From positions 62,001 to 126,000 of the forward strand of contig JAIBEY010000039.1 of assembly GCA_019459525.1 (NCBI GenBank): a stretch of 64,000 nt of DNA, given 5' to 3'. The notes beneath the pieces were generated by a model that was not told the DNA's origin, did not search any database, and saw nothing but the letters and a program-made list of their open reading frames with translations. The translations under genes and the position numbers were made by a program. Numbering within the stretch: position 1 is the first letter of the stretch; each line of letters opens with the position of its first letter. The DNA comes from Prolixibacteraceae bacterium. GTDB taxonomy: Bacteria > Bacteroidota > Bacteroidia > Bacteroidales > Prolixibacteraceae. Below, one piece after another: positions 24,509 through 33,055 of this stretch.

Positions 24509-26131
24509 ATGGGGACTAAAAATTGCCCGGAAACCCCGAGGCAAAAAATGATCAATATGATGTATCTGGTGCTGACAGCTTTGTTAGCACTTAATGTGGC
24601 ATCTGAAGTGCTCGAATCATTTCGGATCGTTGATGCTAGTTTGACCCAGACTATTAATAATGTAAACAGAAAAAATGATCAGATATATGGAGCCTTCGAT
24701 GCTGCCTATATGCAAAATCCAACCAAAGTAAAAGAATGGAAAGATAAGGCAGACGAGGTAAGGAAGCAGTCTTCAGAAATAATTGTAAAAATAAAAGATC
24801 TTAAAGAATTACTTGTACTTGAGTCGGGAGGAATTCCTTTGAAAACCGCCGATCCTGATTTTGTGCTGGGTTCAGAAGATCCGATTGTTGTAAATAGTAA
24901 AGGTGATACCATTGCAATAAAGAAAGAGGACGATTTGAATAAGCCTTCTGAAATCATGATAAGGCAAAAAAAAGCTGAAGATCTTAAAAACAGCATCAAT
25001 TCCTACCGGGATTTTCTGATTGGCTATATTGATGAACAAGATCCTTTGCGTGAGACGATTAGTAAGCAGTTAGATACTTCGGACCCAAAAGCAAAACTGG
25101 CTGAAGGAGGCGAAAAAAAGTCGTGGGAAACGCTGCACTTTGAGAATAAACCTTTGATTGCGGTTATTACCTTGCTCTCTAAAATGCAGATTGATATACA
25201 GAATGCAGAAACGAATGTTATTTCAGCGCTATATAGCCGGATTGATGCAGCTTCGTTTAAATTTAACCGGCTGGGAGCTAGGATTCTGGCAAAATCAACC
25301 TATGTTTTTGAAGGTGACCAATTTGAAGCTGAAATTTTCTTAGCTGCCGAAGATACTACCCAGCAACCAGAGATATTCGTAAACAATGCGAAATTGAACA
25401 TGCGTGATGGGAAGGGAATTTATACGACTACAGCAACTAAGGTAGGTACCTTTAAATGGGGAGGGTTGATCAAATATAAAAATCCTGAAGGAAATGTAAA
25501 CAGTTACCCTTTTGAAGGAGAATATCAGGTCGGGCGCCCGAATGTTACGATTTCGCCTACAAAGATGAATGTCTTTTATTTAGGCATTGCAAATCCAATC
25601 AAGGTTTCAGTTCCGGGGATTGCTTCTGAAAATTTAGTTGTTACAGGGACCAATTTACGGATCGAAAAAAACGGGGAGGATTATTTTGTTTATCCGTCCA
25701 AAGTTGATATGCTAGGTAAGAATACGTCTATCACAGTAACCGCCAAAATAGATGGAGAAAGCCGGTCAATGGGTAGTCCTGCAACATTTAGGGTTAAAGA
25801 AGTACCGGATCCTATCGCCACTATTGGAGGAAAAAATGGTGGCCCTTTGCGAAAAGAGGAACTGATAGCAGAAGATGGTATTTTTGCTGAACTGAAAGAT
25901 TTTGATTTTGACTTAAAATTTAGGATTACCCAATTCGATGTCAGTTTATCGGGAGCCGGTGGATATGTTAATCTTTATAAATCAACATCAAATAAGTTTA
26001 CGGCAGAACAGAAAGCTCAGTTTAATAAATTATCACCGGGAAGTTTAATTTATATCGATAATATTATGGCAAAAGGGGACGATGGCCTTAATGCCCGCCC
26101 TTTAGCACCAATCAGTTTTAAAATTCGATAA
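24509..26131 (+). CDS. gldM: T9SS motor protein GldM/PorM
   Basis: Protein of 540 residues with one N-terminal membrane helix (MMYLVLTALLALNVASEVL) and a large periplasmic part. The N terminus carries the family opening CPETPRQKMINMMYLVL. After a helical domain to about residue 220 there are three beta domains that reach across the periplasm to GldK/N. The final residues (ARPLAPISFKIR) match the family end. Works as the rotor/shaft with GldL. Confidence 0.95.
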   Translation: MGTKNCPETPRQKMINMMYLVLTALLALNVASEVLESFRIVDASLTQTINNVNRKNDQIYGAFDAAYMQNPTKVKEWKDKADEVRKQSSEIIVKIKDLKELLVLESGGIPLKTADPDFVLGSEDPIVVNSKGDTIAIKKEDDLNKPSEIMIRQKKAEDLKNSINSYRDFLIGYIDEQDPLRETISKQLDTSDPKAKLAEGGEKKSWETLHFENKPLIAVITLLSKMQIDIQNAETNVISALYSRIDAASFKFNRLGARILAKSTYVFEGDQFEAEIFLAAEDTTQQPEIFVNNAKLNMRDGKGIYTTTATKVGTFKWGGLIKYKNPEGNVNSYPFEGEYQVGRPNVTISPTKMNVFYLGIANPIKVSVPGIASENLVVTGTNLRIEKNGEDYFVYPSKVDMLGKNTSITVTAKIDGESRSMGSPATFRVKEVPDPIATIGGKNGGPLRKEELIAEDGIFAELKDFDFDLKFRITQFDVSLSGAGGYVNLYKSTSNKFTAEQKAQFNKLSPGSLIYIDNIMAKGDDGLNARPLAPISFKIR

Positions 26132-26133
26132 TT

Positions 26134-26988
26134 ATGAAAAAAATATTTGTATTCTTAGGGGTTTTGGCTTTTTTAGTTGGAGCAACCAAACACGAAGCAA
26201 AAGCGCAAATTATTGACGGTGCTTATCAGCGGACTGATATTTATAAGCGTAAACCAACGCCACTTCCTTATGTAAGAGAAGCTGATGTGATGTTTCGGAA
26301 GAAAGTTTGGCGTATTATTGACCTGCGCGAAAAGATAAATCAACCGCTGTATTTTCCAACCAGAGAGGTTGAAGGACGATTTAATTTGGTAAACCTTTTT
26401 ATTGAAGGAATAAAGAATGGGAAATTGACAGCCTACGATGCCAAAAATGATGATGAATTTAAAGTTCCCATGACCTTTGAGCAAGTTAAAGAGGCATTTG
26501 GTGCAACAACTCGTACTCAAAAAGTTAGGGATGTTGATACCGGGGAATTGAAAGAAAAGGTAATTGCTGGCGAAATCAGATCTGAAGAAGTGAAACAGTT
26601 TATGGTTAAAGAAGAATGGTATTTCGACAAGCAGTCTTCAACGATGAACGTTCGGGTAATTGGAATTTGCCCAATTCAGGAATTCTTCCGGGAAGGTGAT
26701 GCCAACCAGGAGGATGTACAACGCCGCCAGGTATTCTGGATTTATTATCCCGAAGCGCGTGAGCTTATGGCTTCGAATGAAGTTTTTAATACTCTGAATA
26801 CGGCCCGCAACTCTTCGTTTGACGACATATTCCTGAAAAGGAAATTCAACTCTTACATCGTGAAAGAAGAGAATATTTATAACAACCGAAATATTAGTCA
26901 ATATTTAAGCGGAAAAGATGCCATGCTCGAAAGCAAAAAAATAGAGAATTCAATTTTTGACTACGAGCAGAACCTTTGGGAATATTAA
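26134..26988 (+). CDS. gldN: T9SS ring protein GldN/PorN
   Basis: Periplasmic protein of 284 residues with a signal peptide (FVFLGVLAFLVGATKHEAKA) and the family text YVREADVMFRKKVWRIIDLR and FWIYYPEARELMASNEVFN. GldN forms the ring with GldK and meets the end of GldM. It starts two bases after the gldM stop, so the genes are translated as a unit, and a strong terminator ends the operon 19 bases later. Confidence 0.95.
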   Translation: MKKIFVFLGVLAFLVGATKHEAKAQIIDGAYQRTDIYKRKPTPLPYVREADVMFRKKVWRIIDLREKINQPLYFPTREVEGRFNLVNLFIEGIKNGKLTAYDAKNDDEFKVPMTFEQVKEAFGATTRTQKVRDVDTGELKEKVIAGEIRSEEVKQFMVKEEWYFDKQSSTMNVRVIGICPIQEFFREGDANQEDVQRRQVFWIYYPEARELMASNEVFNTLNTARNSSFDDIFLKRKFNSYIVKEENIYNNRNISQYLSGKDAMLESKKIENSIFDYEQNLWEY

Positions 26989-27006
26989 TCTTCAACAACA
27001 TAAGTG

Positions 27007-27045
27007 AAAGCCTTATGGGAGACTTCCTTATAAGGCTTTTTTTTT
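27007..27045 (+). terminator. Rho-independent terminator after gldN
   Basis: AAAGCCTTAT (27007-27016) pairs perfectly with ATAAGGCTTT (27030-27039), followed by a run of nine T (27037-27045). It separates gldKLMN from the second gldK. Confidence 0.92.
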
Positions 27046-27124
27046 GAAAAATTAATTTATGCCGCAATAAATCCAAGCTTTTCAAGTTTTTTGGAATTGG
27101 ATGTGCTTCTGTAACCGGATAGAT

Positions 27125-28468
27125 ATGTATAAAGTTTTGCTCATAGGTTTGTTAACTGTTTTCCTTTTCGGTTCGTGTAACCGCGATTGGACCAGCCAGC
27201 TTACCAGTGAACAAAATCGTAAACCTTATTTTGAACCCCTACCATATGGGATGAACCTGATCAAACAGGGAAGCTTCAATTTGGGTCCGTCAGAGGAGGA
27301 AATTGATCAATCAAATACTAAGGTAAAAACGGTTTCGGTTCCCTCGTTCTGGATGGACGATACGGAAATAACCAATAATGAATACCGTCAGTTTGTGTAT
27401 TGGGTAAGAGATTCCATCGCCCGACAGTTGCTTTCTGAGACCATACCCGAATTTCTGGTAACTGAAGGGAAAAGGGGGGCAATGCTTGAAACACCACGAT
27501 TAAATTGGATGGAACCCATTGAATGGAAGAATCCGGACTATCAGGCTGCTTTAGAAGATATTTACGTTCCGGAAAATGAACGTTTTTTTGGCAGAAGGGA
27601 GATTGATGCCCGGAAACTTCATTTTGAATATTACTGGATTGATTATCAGCAAGCTGCAAAAAGAGCAAATAGCTATAATTACCAAACACAGAGCTACTCC
27701 GGAACTGTAATTGATGCTGAAGGGAAAGAAAATCCAATACAGAATCGGTCTTCATTTATTATGCATGAAGTGACTCCGGTTTATCCGGATACCCTTGTAT
27801 GGGTTCGCGATTACACCTTTTCGTATAACGAACCTTTAACCAGAAAATATTTCTCGCATGTTGCCTATGATAATTATCCGGTTGTTGGCGTTACCTGGGC
27901 ACAAGCAAAAGCTTTTTGCAACTGGAGAACCAAGCAGCTCAATACCTTTCAGGAGATGATTAAAAACCCGGGAGTGATGGATTACCGTTTACCTTCGGAG
28001 GTTGAATGGGAATATGCGGCAAGAGGTGGTCACCTGATGACTCTTTATCCTTGGGGGAGTTATTACACCCGAAACCAAGAGGGAAATTATGTGGCAAACT
28101 TTAAACCAGCCAGGGGAAATTATGTGTCGGATAGCCAAAATAATATAACTACTCTACGAGTAGCCAATTTCCTGCCCAATTCATATGGCCTTTATGATAT
28201 GGCCGGAAATGTTGCTGAGTGGACTTCAAATGCCTATGACGAGTCGGCTTATGAAATCATGAGTGATTTTAGTCCCGACTTTCAGTACGATGCTAAACCA
28301 GACGATCAGCCCGCAATGAAAAGGAAGGTAATTCGTGGTGGATCATGGAAAGATATTGCTTATTACATACAGGTTTCAACCCGAAGTTTCGAATATCAGG
28401 ACTCAGCCAAATCGTACATTGGATTCAGGTGTGTCAGAAGTACTTTTAAACCCAAATATTACGAATAG
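27125..28468 (+). CDS. Second GldK-like lipoprotein (paralogue)
   Basis: Lipoprotein of 447 residues with lipobox FGSC and the same SUMF1-like domain as gldK. Long blocks are nearly identical (WMDDTEITNNEYRQF, VPENERFF, IQNRSSFI, KPDDQPAMKRKVIRGGSWKD), and I judge well over half the residues shared. The length matches GldK rather than the longer GldJ. A terminator separates it from gldKLMN, so it has its own transcription. It may give an alternative ring subunit, or mixed rings (inference). It converges on manC with one base between. Confidence 0.9.
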   Translation: MYKVLLIGLLTVFLFGSCNRDWTSQLTSEQNRKPYFEPLPYGMNLIKQGSFNLGPSEEEIDQSNTKVKTVSVPSFWMDDTEITNNEYRQFVYWVRDSIARQLLSETIPEFLVTEGKRGAMLETPRLNWMEPIEWKNPDYQAALEDIYVPENERFFGRREIDARKLHFEYYWIDYQQAAKRANSYNYQTQSYSGTVIDAEGKENPIQNRSSFIMHEVTPVYPDTLVWVRDYTFSYNEPLTRKYFSHVAYDNYPVVGVTWAQAKAFCNWRTKQLNTFQEMIKNPGVMDYRLPSEVEWEYAARGGHLMTLYPWGSYYTRNQEGNYVANFKPARGNYVSDSQNNITTLRVANFLPNSYGLYDMAGNVAEWTSNAYDESAYEIMSDFSPDFQYDAKPDDQPAMKRKVIRGGSWKDIAYYIQVSTRSFEYQDSAKSYIGFRCVRSTFKPKYYE

Positions 28469-28469
28469 T

Positions 28470-29558
28470 TTAGATCAAGTGGTCGCCCTTGTTCATCCTT
28501 ACATCGTTTACAAACTGCCTGATTTGTTGTTCGTCTTCTTTACGGCAAACCAGCAGAGTTCCTTCGGATTCAACTACAATATATCCATCTAAACCTTGAA
28601 GTACAACTAATTTTTCGTCGGGCATATTGACAATGCAGTTGTTTGCTCCATATAGCATTATATTTTTACCCGAAACAACGTTACCCTGGTTATCCTTAGC
28701 TGAATTTTCGTACAACGAACCCCAGGTTCCCAGATCACTCCACCCGAAATCGGAACACAATACATACACATTACTTGCTTTCTCCATGATCCCATAGTCG
28801 ATTGAGATATTTTGGCATTCGGAGTAAGTCTTGTTCAAAAACGGAACCTCATCTGCGGTACCATACAACTTTTGTCCTTTTTTAAATAAATCAGAAACAG
28901 AACTCAGATGCGAATCAAAAGCGTTGAGTATGGATTTAAGTGACCAGATAAAGATTCCGGAGTTCCAGAAAAACTCTCCACTTTCAAAAAAGATTTTAGC
29001 CAACTGTATGTCAGGCTTTTCCGTGAAGGTTTTTACTTTATGTAGATTTTCATATTTTGCTATCGGGTTGGTATTCCCTATTTGAATATAACCATAACCA
29101 GTTTCTGGCCGGCTCGGAGTCACGCCAAGTGTTAATAATGCATCGTTATGGCTCACAAAATCAAGTCCTGTCTGAATAACCTCCAAAAAAGCTTTTCCCT
29201 CCTGAATATGATGATCAGAAGGAGCCACAATAATATTTGCATTGGGATTAATCGTAAGAATTTTATAGCTGGCATAGGCGACACACGGGGCTGTGTTTCT
29301 TCTTAAAGGTTCAAGTAGAACCTGGGTCTCCTTAAGTTCTGGTAGTTGAGTCAGGACCAGATTTTTATAATCTACACTGGTAACCACATAGAAGTTTTCA
29401 TCTGGGCACAATTTTTTAAAACGGTCGTAGGTTTGCTGAATAAAAGTTCTACCTGTTCCCTGAATATCGAGAAATTGTTTGGGCATACTTGTCTTGCTCA
29501 AAGGCCAGAACCGGCTACCGATACCGCCTGCCATTATTACACAATACGTATTGTTCAT
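28470..29558 (-). CDS. manC: Mannose-1-phosphate guanylyltransferase
   Basis: Makes GDP-mannose from mannose-1-phosphate and GTP, for surface glycans. 362 residues. The nucleotidyltransferase opening reads YCVIMAGGIGSRFWPLS, followed by KTSMPKQFLDI and VAPSDHHIQ, and the sugar site FTEKPDIQLAK and FFWNSGIFIWSL. There is no C-terminal isomerase domain, so it is a single-function enzyme of the Bacteroidota type. Convergent with the second gldK. Confidence 0.93.
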   Translation of the reverse strand: MNNTYCVIMAGGIGSRFWPLSKTSMPKQFLDIQGTGRTFIQQTYDRFKKLCPDENFYVVTSVDYKNLVLTQLPELKETQVLLEPLRRNTAPCVAYASYKILTINPNANIIVAPSDHHIQEGKAFLEVIQTGLDFVSHNDALLTLGVTPSRPETGYGYIQIGNTNPIAKYENLHKVKTFTEKPDIQLAKIFFESGEFFWNSGIFIWSLKSILNAFDSHLSSVSDLFKKGQKLYGTADEVPFLNKTYSECQNISIDYGIMEKASNVYVLCSDFGWSDLGTWGSLYENSAKDNQGNVVSGKNIMLYGANNCIVNMPDEKLVVLQGLDGYIVVESEGTLLVCRKEDEQQIRQFVNDVRMNKGDHLI

Positions 29559-29832
29559 TTTGAAACCATCTTAATGTGATTAATTTACGGGTTTTCTTCG
29601 AACCCGGATTTTCAGGAACAGGTGATTAAAACCTATCCTGAAAATCTTTATTAAGATAATGAGTTTAAAATTAAAACCGGCTAAAAAATGCCTGTTTTTG
29701 TAATATTTGTACCTTTAGGCTCTGGTAATTTCAGAATCAACTACAAGAACAACGGCAACAAGTCTTTGTTTCAATTAATTAAAGTGCAAAATCAAAAAAT
29801 ATCGTTTACAATTAGCTTAAACAGTCCTATTC

Positions 29833-30570
29833 ATGAATATTCTTAATCAAACCGGAAAATATTTTGCGCTACTCCTTAAGGTATTCAGCAAACCGGAAAA
29901 ACATAGTTTATACGTCAGGCAAACCTTTAATGAGATAGACAACCTTGGTGTTAAATCGTTTGGAATTGTGGCTGTCATATCCATTTTTATGGGTGGGATA
30001 ACCACCTTGCAGGTCGCGTATAATCTGACTAACCCTTTACTTCCAACTTATTTAATTGGCTTAGGTAACCGCGATACCCTGATCCTCGAATTTTCCTCAA
30101 CCATTCTTGCCTTAATTATGGCTGGAAAAATTGGTTCAAATATTACTTCTGAAATCGGAAGCATGAAAGTGACTGAACAAATTGATTCACTGGAAATTAT
30201 GGGGGTTAATTCGGCAAGTTATCTCATTCTTCCGAAAATAATTGCTGTGGTAATGATGTTCCCACTATTGTATATTTTTAGCGTGTTTTTTGGTTTGATT
30301 GGCGGAATGATTGTTGGCCCGGCTGTTGGTGCGGTTACGGTTACCGATTATCTGAATGGGGTTCAATACCTCTTCAATCCTTATTATGTGACCTATTCGC
30401 TGATTAAGTGCCTTGTTTTTGGTTTTCTAATTGCCTCTATTTCTGCTTTCTTCGGATATACGGTTGAAGGCGGGGCCTTTGATGTGGGGTCGGCAAGTAC
30501 ACGGGCGGTGGTAAATACCAACATCATGATCCTGATCTGGGATTTGATTTTAACTCAATTGCTTTTATAA
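29833..30570 (+). CDS. mlaE: MlaE-type ABC transporter permease
   Basis: Inner-membrane permease of 245 residues with five or six helices and the MlaE pattern: FMGGITTLQVAYNL, IMAGKIGSNITSEIGSMKVT and EQIDSLEIMGVNSASYLI. It belongs to the lipid-transport (Mla/TGD) family that keeps outer-membrane asymmetry. The stop and the ATPase start share one base (TAATG). The MCE-domain partner MlaD is not in the window. Confidence 0.92.
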   Translation: MNILNQTGKYFALLLKVFSKPEKHSLYVRQTFNEIDNLGVKSFGIVAVISIFMGGITTLQVAYNLTNPLLPTYLIGLGNRDTLILEFSSTILALIMAGKIGSNITSEIGSMKVTEQIDSLEIMGVNSASYLILPKIIAVVMMFPLLYIFSVFFGLIGGMIVGPAVGAVTVTDYLNGVQYLFNPYYVTYSLIKCLVFGFLIASISAFFGYTVEGGAFDVGSASTRAVVNTNIMILIWDLILTQLLL

Positions 30571-31337
30571 TGATCGAAATTAGGAATATATACAAATCGT
30601 TTGAGCAGAAAGCTGTTCTGAAGAATATCTCGAAAGTATTCAATAAGGGCGAAACCAACCTGATTATTGGACGAAGCGGATCGGGAAAAACGGTCCTGTT
30701 AAAGGCAATTGTTGGATTACACGAAGTGGATAAAGGACAGATCCTCTACGATGGCAGGGATTTTACTTCGATGAGCCAGAAACTCCGCAAGAAACTGAGG
30801 CAGGAAATGGGTATGGTTTTTCAGGGTGGTGCCTTGTTCGATTCGTTAACGGTAGAAGAAAACGTTCGGTTCCCTCTTGATATGTTTTCAGAACTTACAA
30901 CGGCAGAGAAACAAAAGCAGGTTGACTTTTGCCTCGAAAGGGTCAATATCTCGAATGCAAACCAGCTATATCCTTCAGAAATTTCGGGTGGAATGCAGAA
31001 GCGTGTTGCCATTGCACGTGCCATCGTATTGAACCCCAAATACTTGTTCTGTGATGAGCCCAATTCGGGACTTGATCCTGAAACCTCGATGGTTATTGAT
31101 GAACTCATTCATTCGATTACGGTTGACCTGCAAATTACCACCATCATCAACACCCACGATATGAACTCGGTAATGGAAATCGGCGATAATATCCTTTTCA
31201 TCTCCGAAGGCGAAATGTGCTGGGAGGGCAACCGGAAAGAAATCTTACACGCCGAAAACCAGAAGCTTCAGGAGTTTGTGTTTGCGAATAAACAATACCA
31301 ACGGATTAGGGACGACAAAATCGAAGAAAATAAATAA
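30570..31337 (+). CDS. mlaF: MlaF-type ABC transporter ATPase
   Basis: ATPase of 255 residues with Walker A GRSGSGKTVLLKAI, Q-loop MVFQGGALFDSLTVEENV, signature EISGGMQKRVAIARAI, Walker B YLFCDEPNSGLDPE and switch His in NTHDMNSV. It powers the permease encoded just before it for phospholipid movement. Two bases separate its stop from the convergent porX stop. Confidence 0.94.
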   Translation: MIEIRNIYKSFEQKAVLKNISKVFNKGETNLIIGRSGSGKTVLLKAIVGLHEVDKGQILYDGRDFTSMSQKLRKKLRQEMGMVFQGGALFDSLTVEENVRFPLDMFSELTTAEKQKQVDFCLERVNISNANQLYPSEISGGMQKRVAIARAIVLNPKYLFCDEPNSGLDPETSMVIDELIHSITVDLQITTIINTHDMNSVMEIGDNILFISEGEMCWEGNRKEILHAENQKLQEFVFANKQYQRIRDDKIEENK

Positions 31338-31339
31338 GC

Positions 31340-32896
31340 TTATCCTTTCGGCATCATGGTAACTACCGGAATAATCATTTCTTCGAGCGAAATACCTCCG
31401 TGCTGAAACGTATTCCGGTAATATTGAGCGAAATAATTATAATTGTTGGGGTAGGCAAAAAAGTCGGTATTGGTTGCAAAAATATACGATGTACTTACGT
31501 TTCGAGACGGAAGAAAAATGGATGCCGGGTTTTTAATGTCGTAAATCGCTTTTGAATTGTAATTCAGGTTACGTCCAAGTTTGTAGCGCAGGTTGGTATT
31601 GGTTTCGCGATCGCCAATAACTTTAAGGGCATTATCAACACGAATACTTCCATGATCGGTAGTCAGCACAACCTTCACCTTATTTTCGGCCAGGAGTTTC
31701 AGTAAATCGAGTAACGATGAATGGTTAAACCAGCTTAGGGTAAGCGACCGGTAAGCCGATTCGTCGCTGGCTAATTCTTTAATCATATCCATCTCGGTAC
31801 GGGCGTGCGAAATCATATCAACAAAATTGAAAACCATGACCGCGAGATCGCTCTGGAGAATATTGCCCAGATAGTCGCCCATCTTTTTATCACCTTTTAC
31901 ATTGGTAATCTTTTCGAAAAACAACTTGTAATTCTTTCCTAAGCGAGCCAATTGCTTTTGCAGAAGTTCCCTTTCAAAACGGTTTTTGTGCCCCTCGTTA
32001 TCGTCGTCATCCCAAAAATCGGGATACAATCGCTCAATTTCGGTGGGCATTAATCCGGCAAACATGGCATTTCGCGCATACATTGTGGCAGTTGGCAATA
32101 TGCTGCAATAAAGGTCTTCTTCCTCAATGTGGTAATAGTTATTCAATACGGTTGCCAAAACTTTGTACTGGTCAAACCTCAGATTGTCGATCACCAAAAC
32201 AAAAACTTTATGGCCAGCATCAACCTGTGGAAATACTTTTTTCCTGAAAATGTCTGTCGAAAGCAGCGGACGGTCAACCGGATTTTTACCAAACCACGAT
32301 TGGTATGAATTCCGGATGTATCGGGCAAATGAATTATTGGCTTCTGATTTTTGCATTTTAAGCACCTCGTCCATGGCCGAATCTTCGGAGGTACTCAGTT
32401 CCAGTTCCCAGAATACCAGTTTTTTATAGACATCAACCCATTCGTCAAACGAAAGTTTATCGCTGATTTGCATTCCGATTTTGCCAAACTCACTTTGGTA
32501 GGCCGATGTTGTTCGCTGAGTAACCAGCCTCCGTTGATCAACATTCTTTTTGATGGACAACAGAATTTGTTTCGGATTTACTGGTTTAATCAGGTAATCA
32601 GCCATTTTCGAACCAATAGCCTCATCCATAATATCCTCTTCCTCGCTTTTGGTAATCATCACTACCGGCACATTCGGATCAATGGATTTAATTTCATTTA
32701 AAGTTTGCAATCCACTCAGCCCGGGCATATTTTCGTCCAGAAAAATAATGTCAAAAAAGTCTTTTTTAACCAGGTCGATAGCATCCGATCCATTGTTGGT
32801 GGTCAGTACTTCAAATCCCTTTTCCTGAAGGAAAATGATATGTGCCCGTAAAAGATCGATTTCGTCGTCGGTCCAAAGTATTTTTGTTTTCTTCAT
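31340..32896 (-). CDS. porX: T9SS regulator PorX (receiver + alkaline-phosphatase-like domain)
   Basis: Protein of 518 residues, the usual PorX length. Receiver domain at 1-120 with WTDDE and phosphoacceptor Asp54 in IIFLDENMPG; three-helix linker to about 200; then an alkaline-phosphatase-superfamily (PglZ-like) domain with LVIDNLRFDQ, the nucleophile threonine in LPTATMYARNA, and metal residues in TTDHGSIRVDNA. PorX with the kinase PorY and sigma factor SigP controls T9SS genes in Porphyromonas, and it has nucleotide phosphodiesterase activity in other members. It lies 3 kb from the T9SS operon; porY is not in the window. Confidence 0.94.
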   Translation of the reverse strand: MKKTKILWTDDEIDLLRAHIIFLQEKGFEVLTTNNGSDAIDLVKKDFFDIIFLDENMPGLSGLQTLNEIKSIDPNVPVVMITKSEEEDIMDEAIGSKMADYLIKPVNPKQILLSIKKNVDQRRLVTQRTTSAYQSEFGKIGMQISDKLSFDEWVDVYKKLVFWELELSTSEDSAMDEVLKMQKSEANNSFARYIRNSYQSWFGKNPVDRPLLSTDIFRKKVFPQVDAGHKVFVLVIDNLRFDQYKVLATVLNNYYHIEEEDLYCSILPTATMYARNAMFAGLMPTEIERLYPDFWDDDDNEGHKNRFERELLQKQLARLGKNYKLFFEKITNVKGDKKMGDYLGNILQSDLAVMVFNFVDMISHARTEMDMIKELASDESAYRSLTLSWFNHSSLLDLLKLLAENKVKVVLTTDHGSIRVDNALKVIGDRETNTNLRYKLGRNLNYNSKAIYDIKNPASIFLPSRNVSTSYIFATNTDFFAYPNNYNYFAQYYRNTFQHGGISLEEMIIPVVTMMPKG

Positions 32897-33055
32897 AGTT
32901 GCTGAATTTACCTGAAATTAATGTACTAATTTACTAAACAAGTACAAAAGGATAATAGTATTGGCTTAACAAACTTTAACGGTGCCGGAGCCTGAGATTT
33001 CATTCCGGAATTTCGGTAGTATTTCCTGGATATTCCTTTGTTTTTGCTTTTTGCC

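Noticed and set aside
27125-28468. Calling the second SUMF1-like lipoprotein GldJ
   Set aside because: Its length and long identical blocks match GldK, not the larger GldJ.
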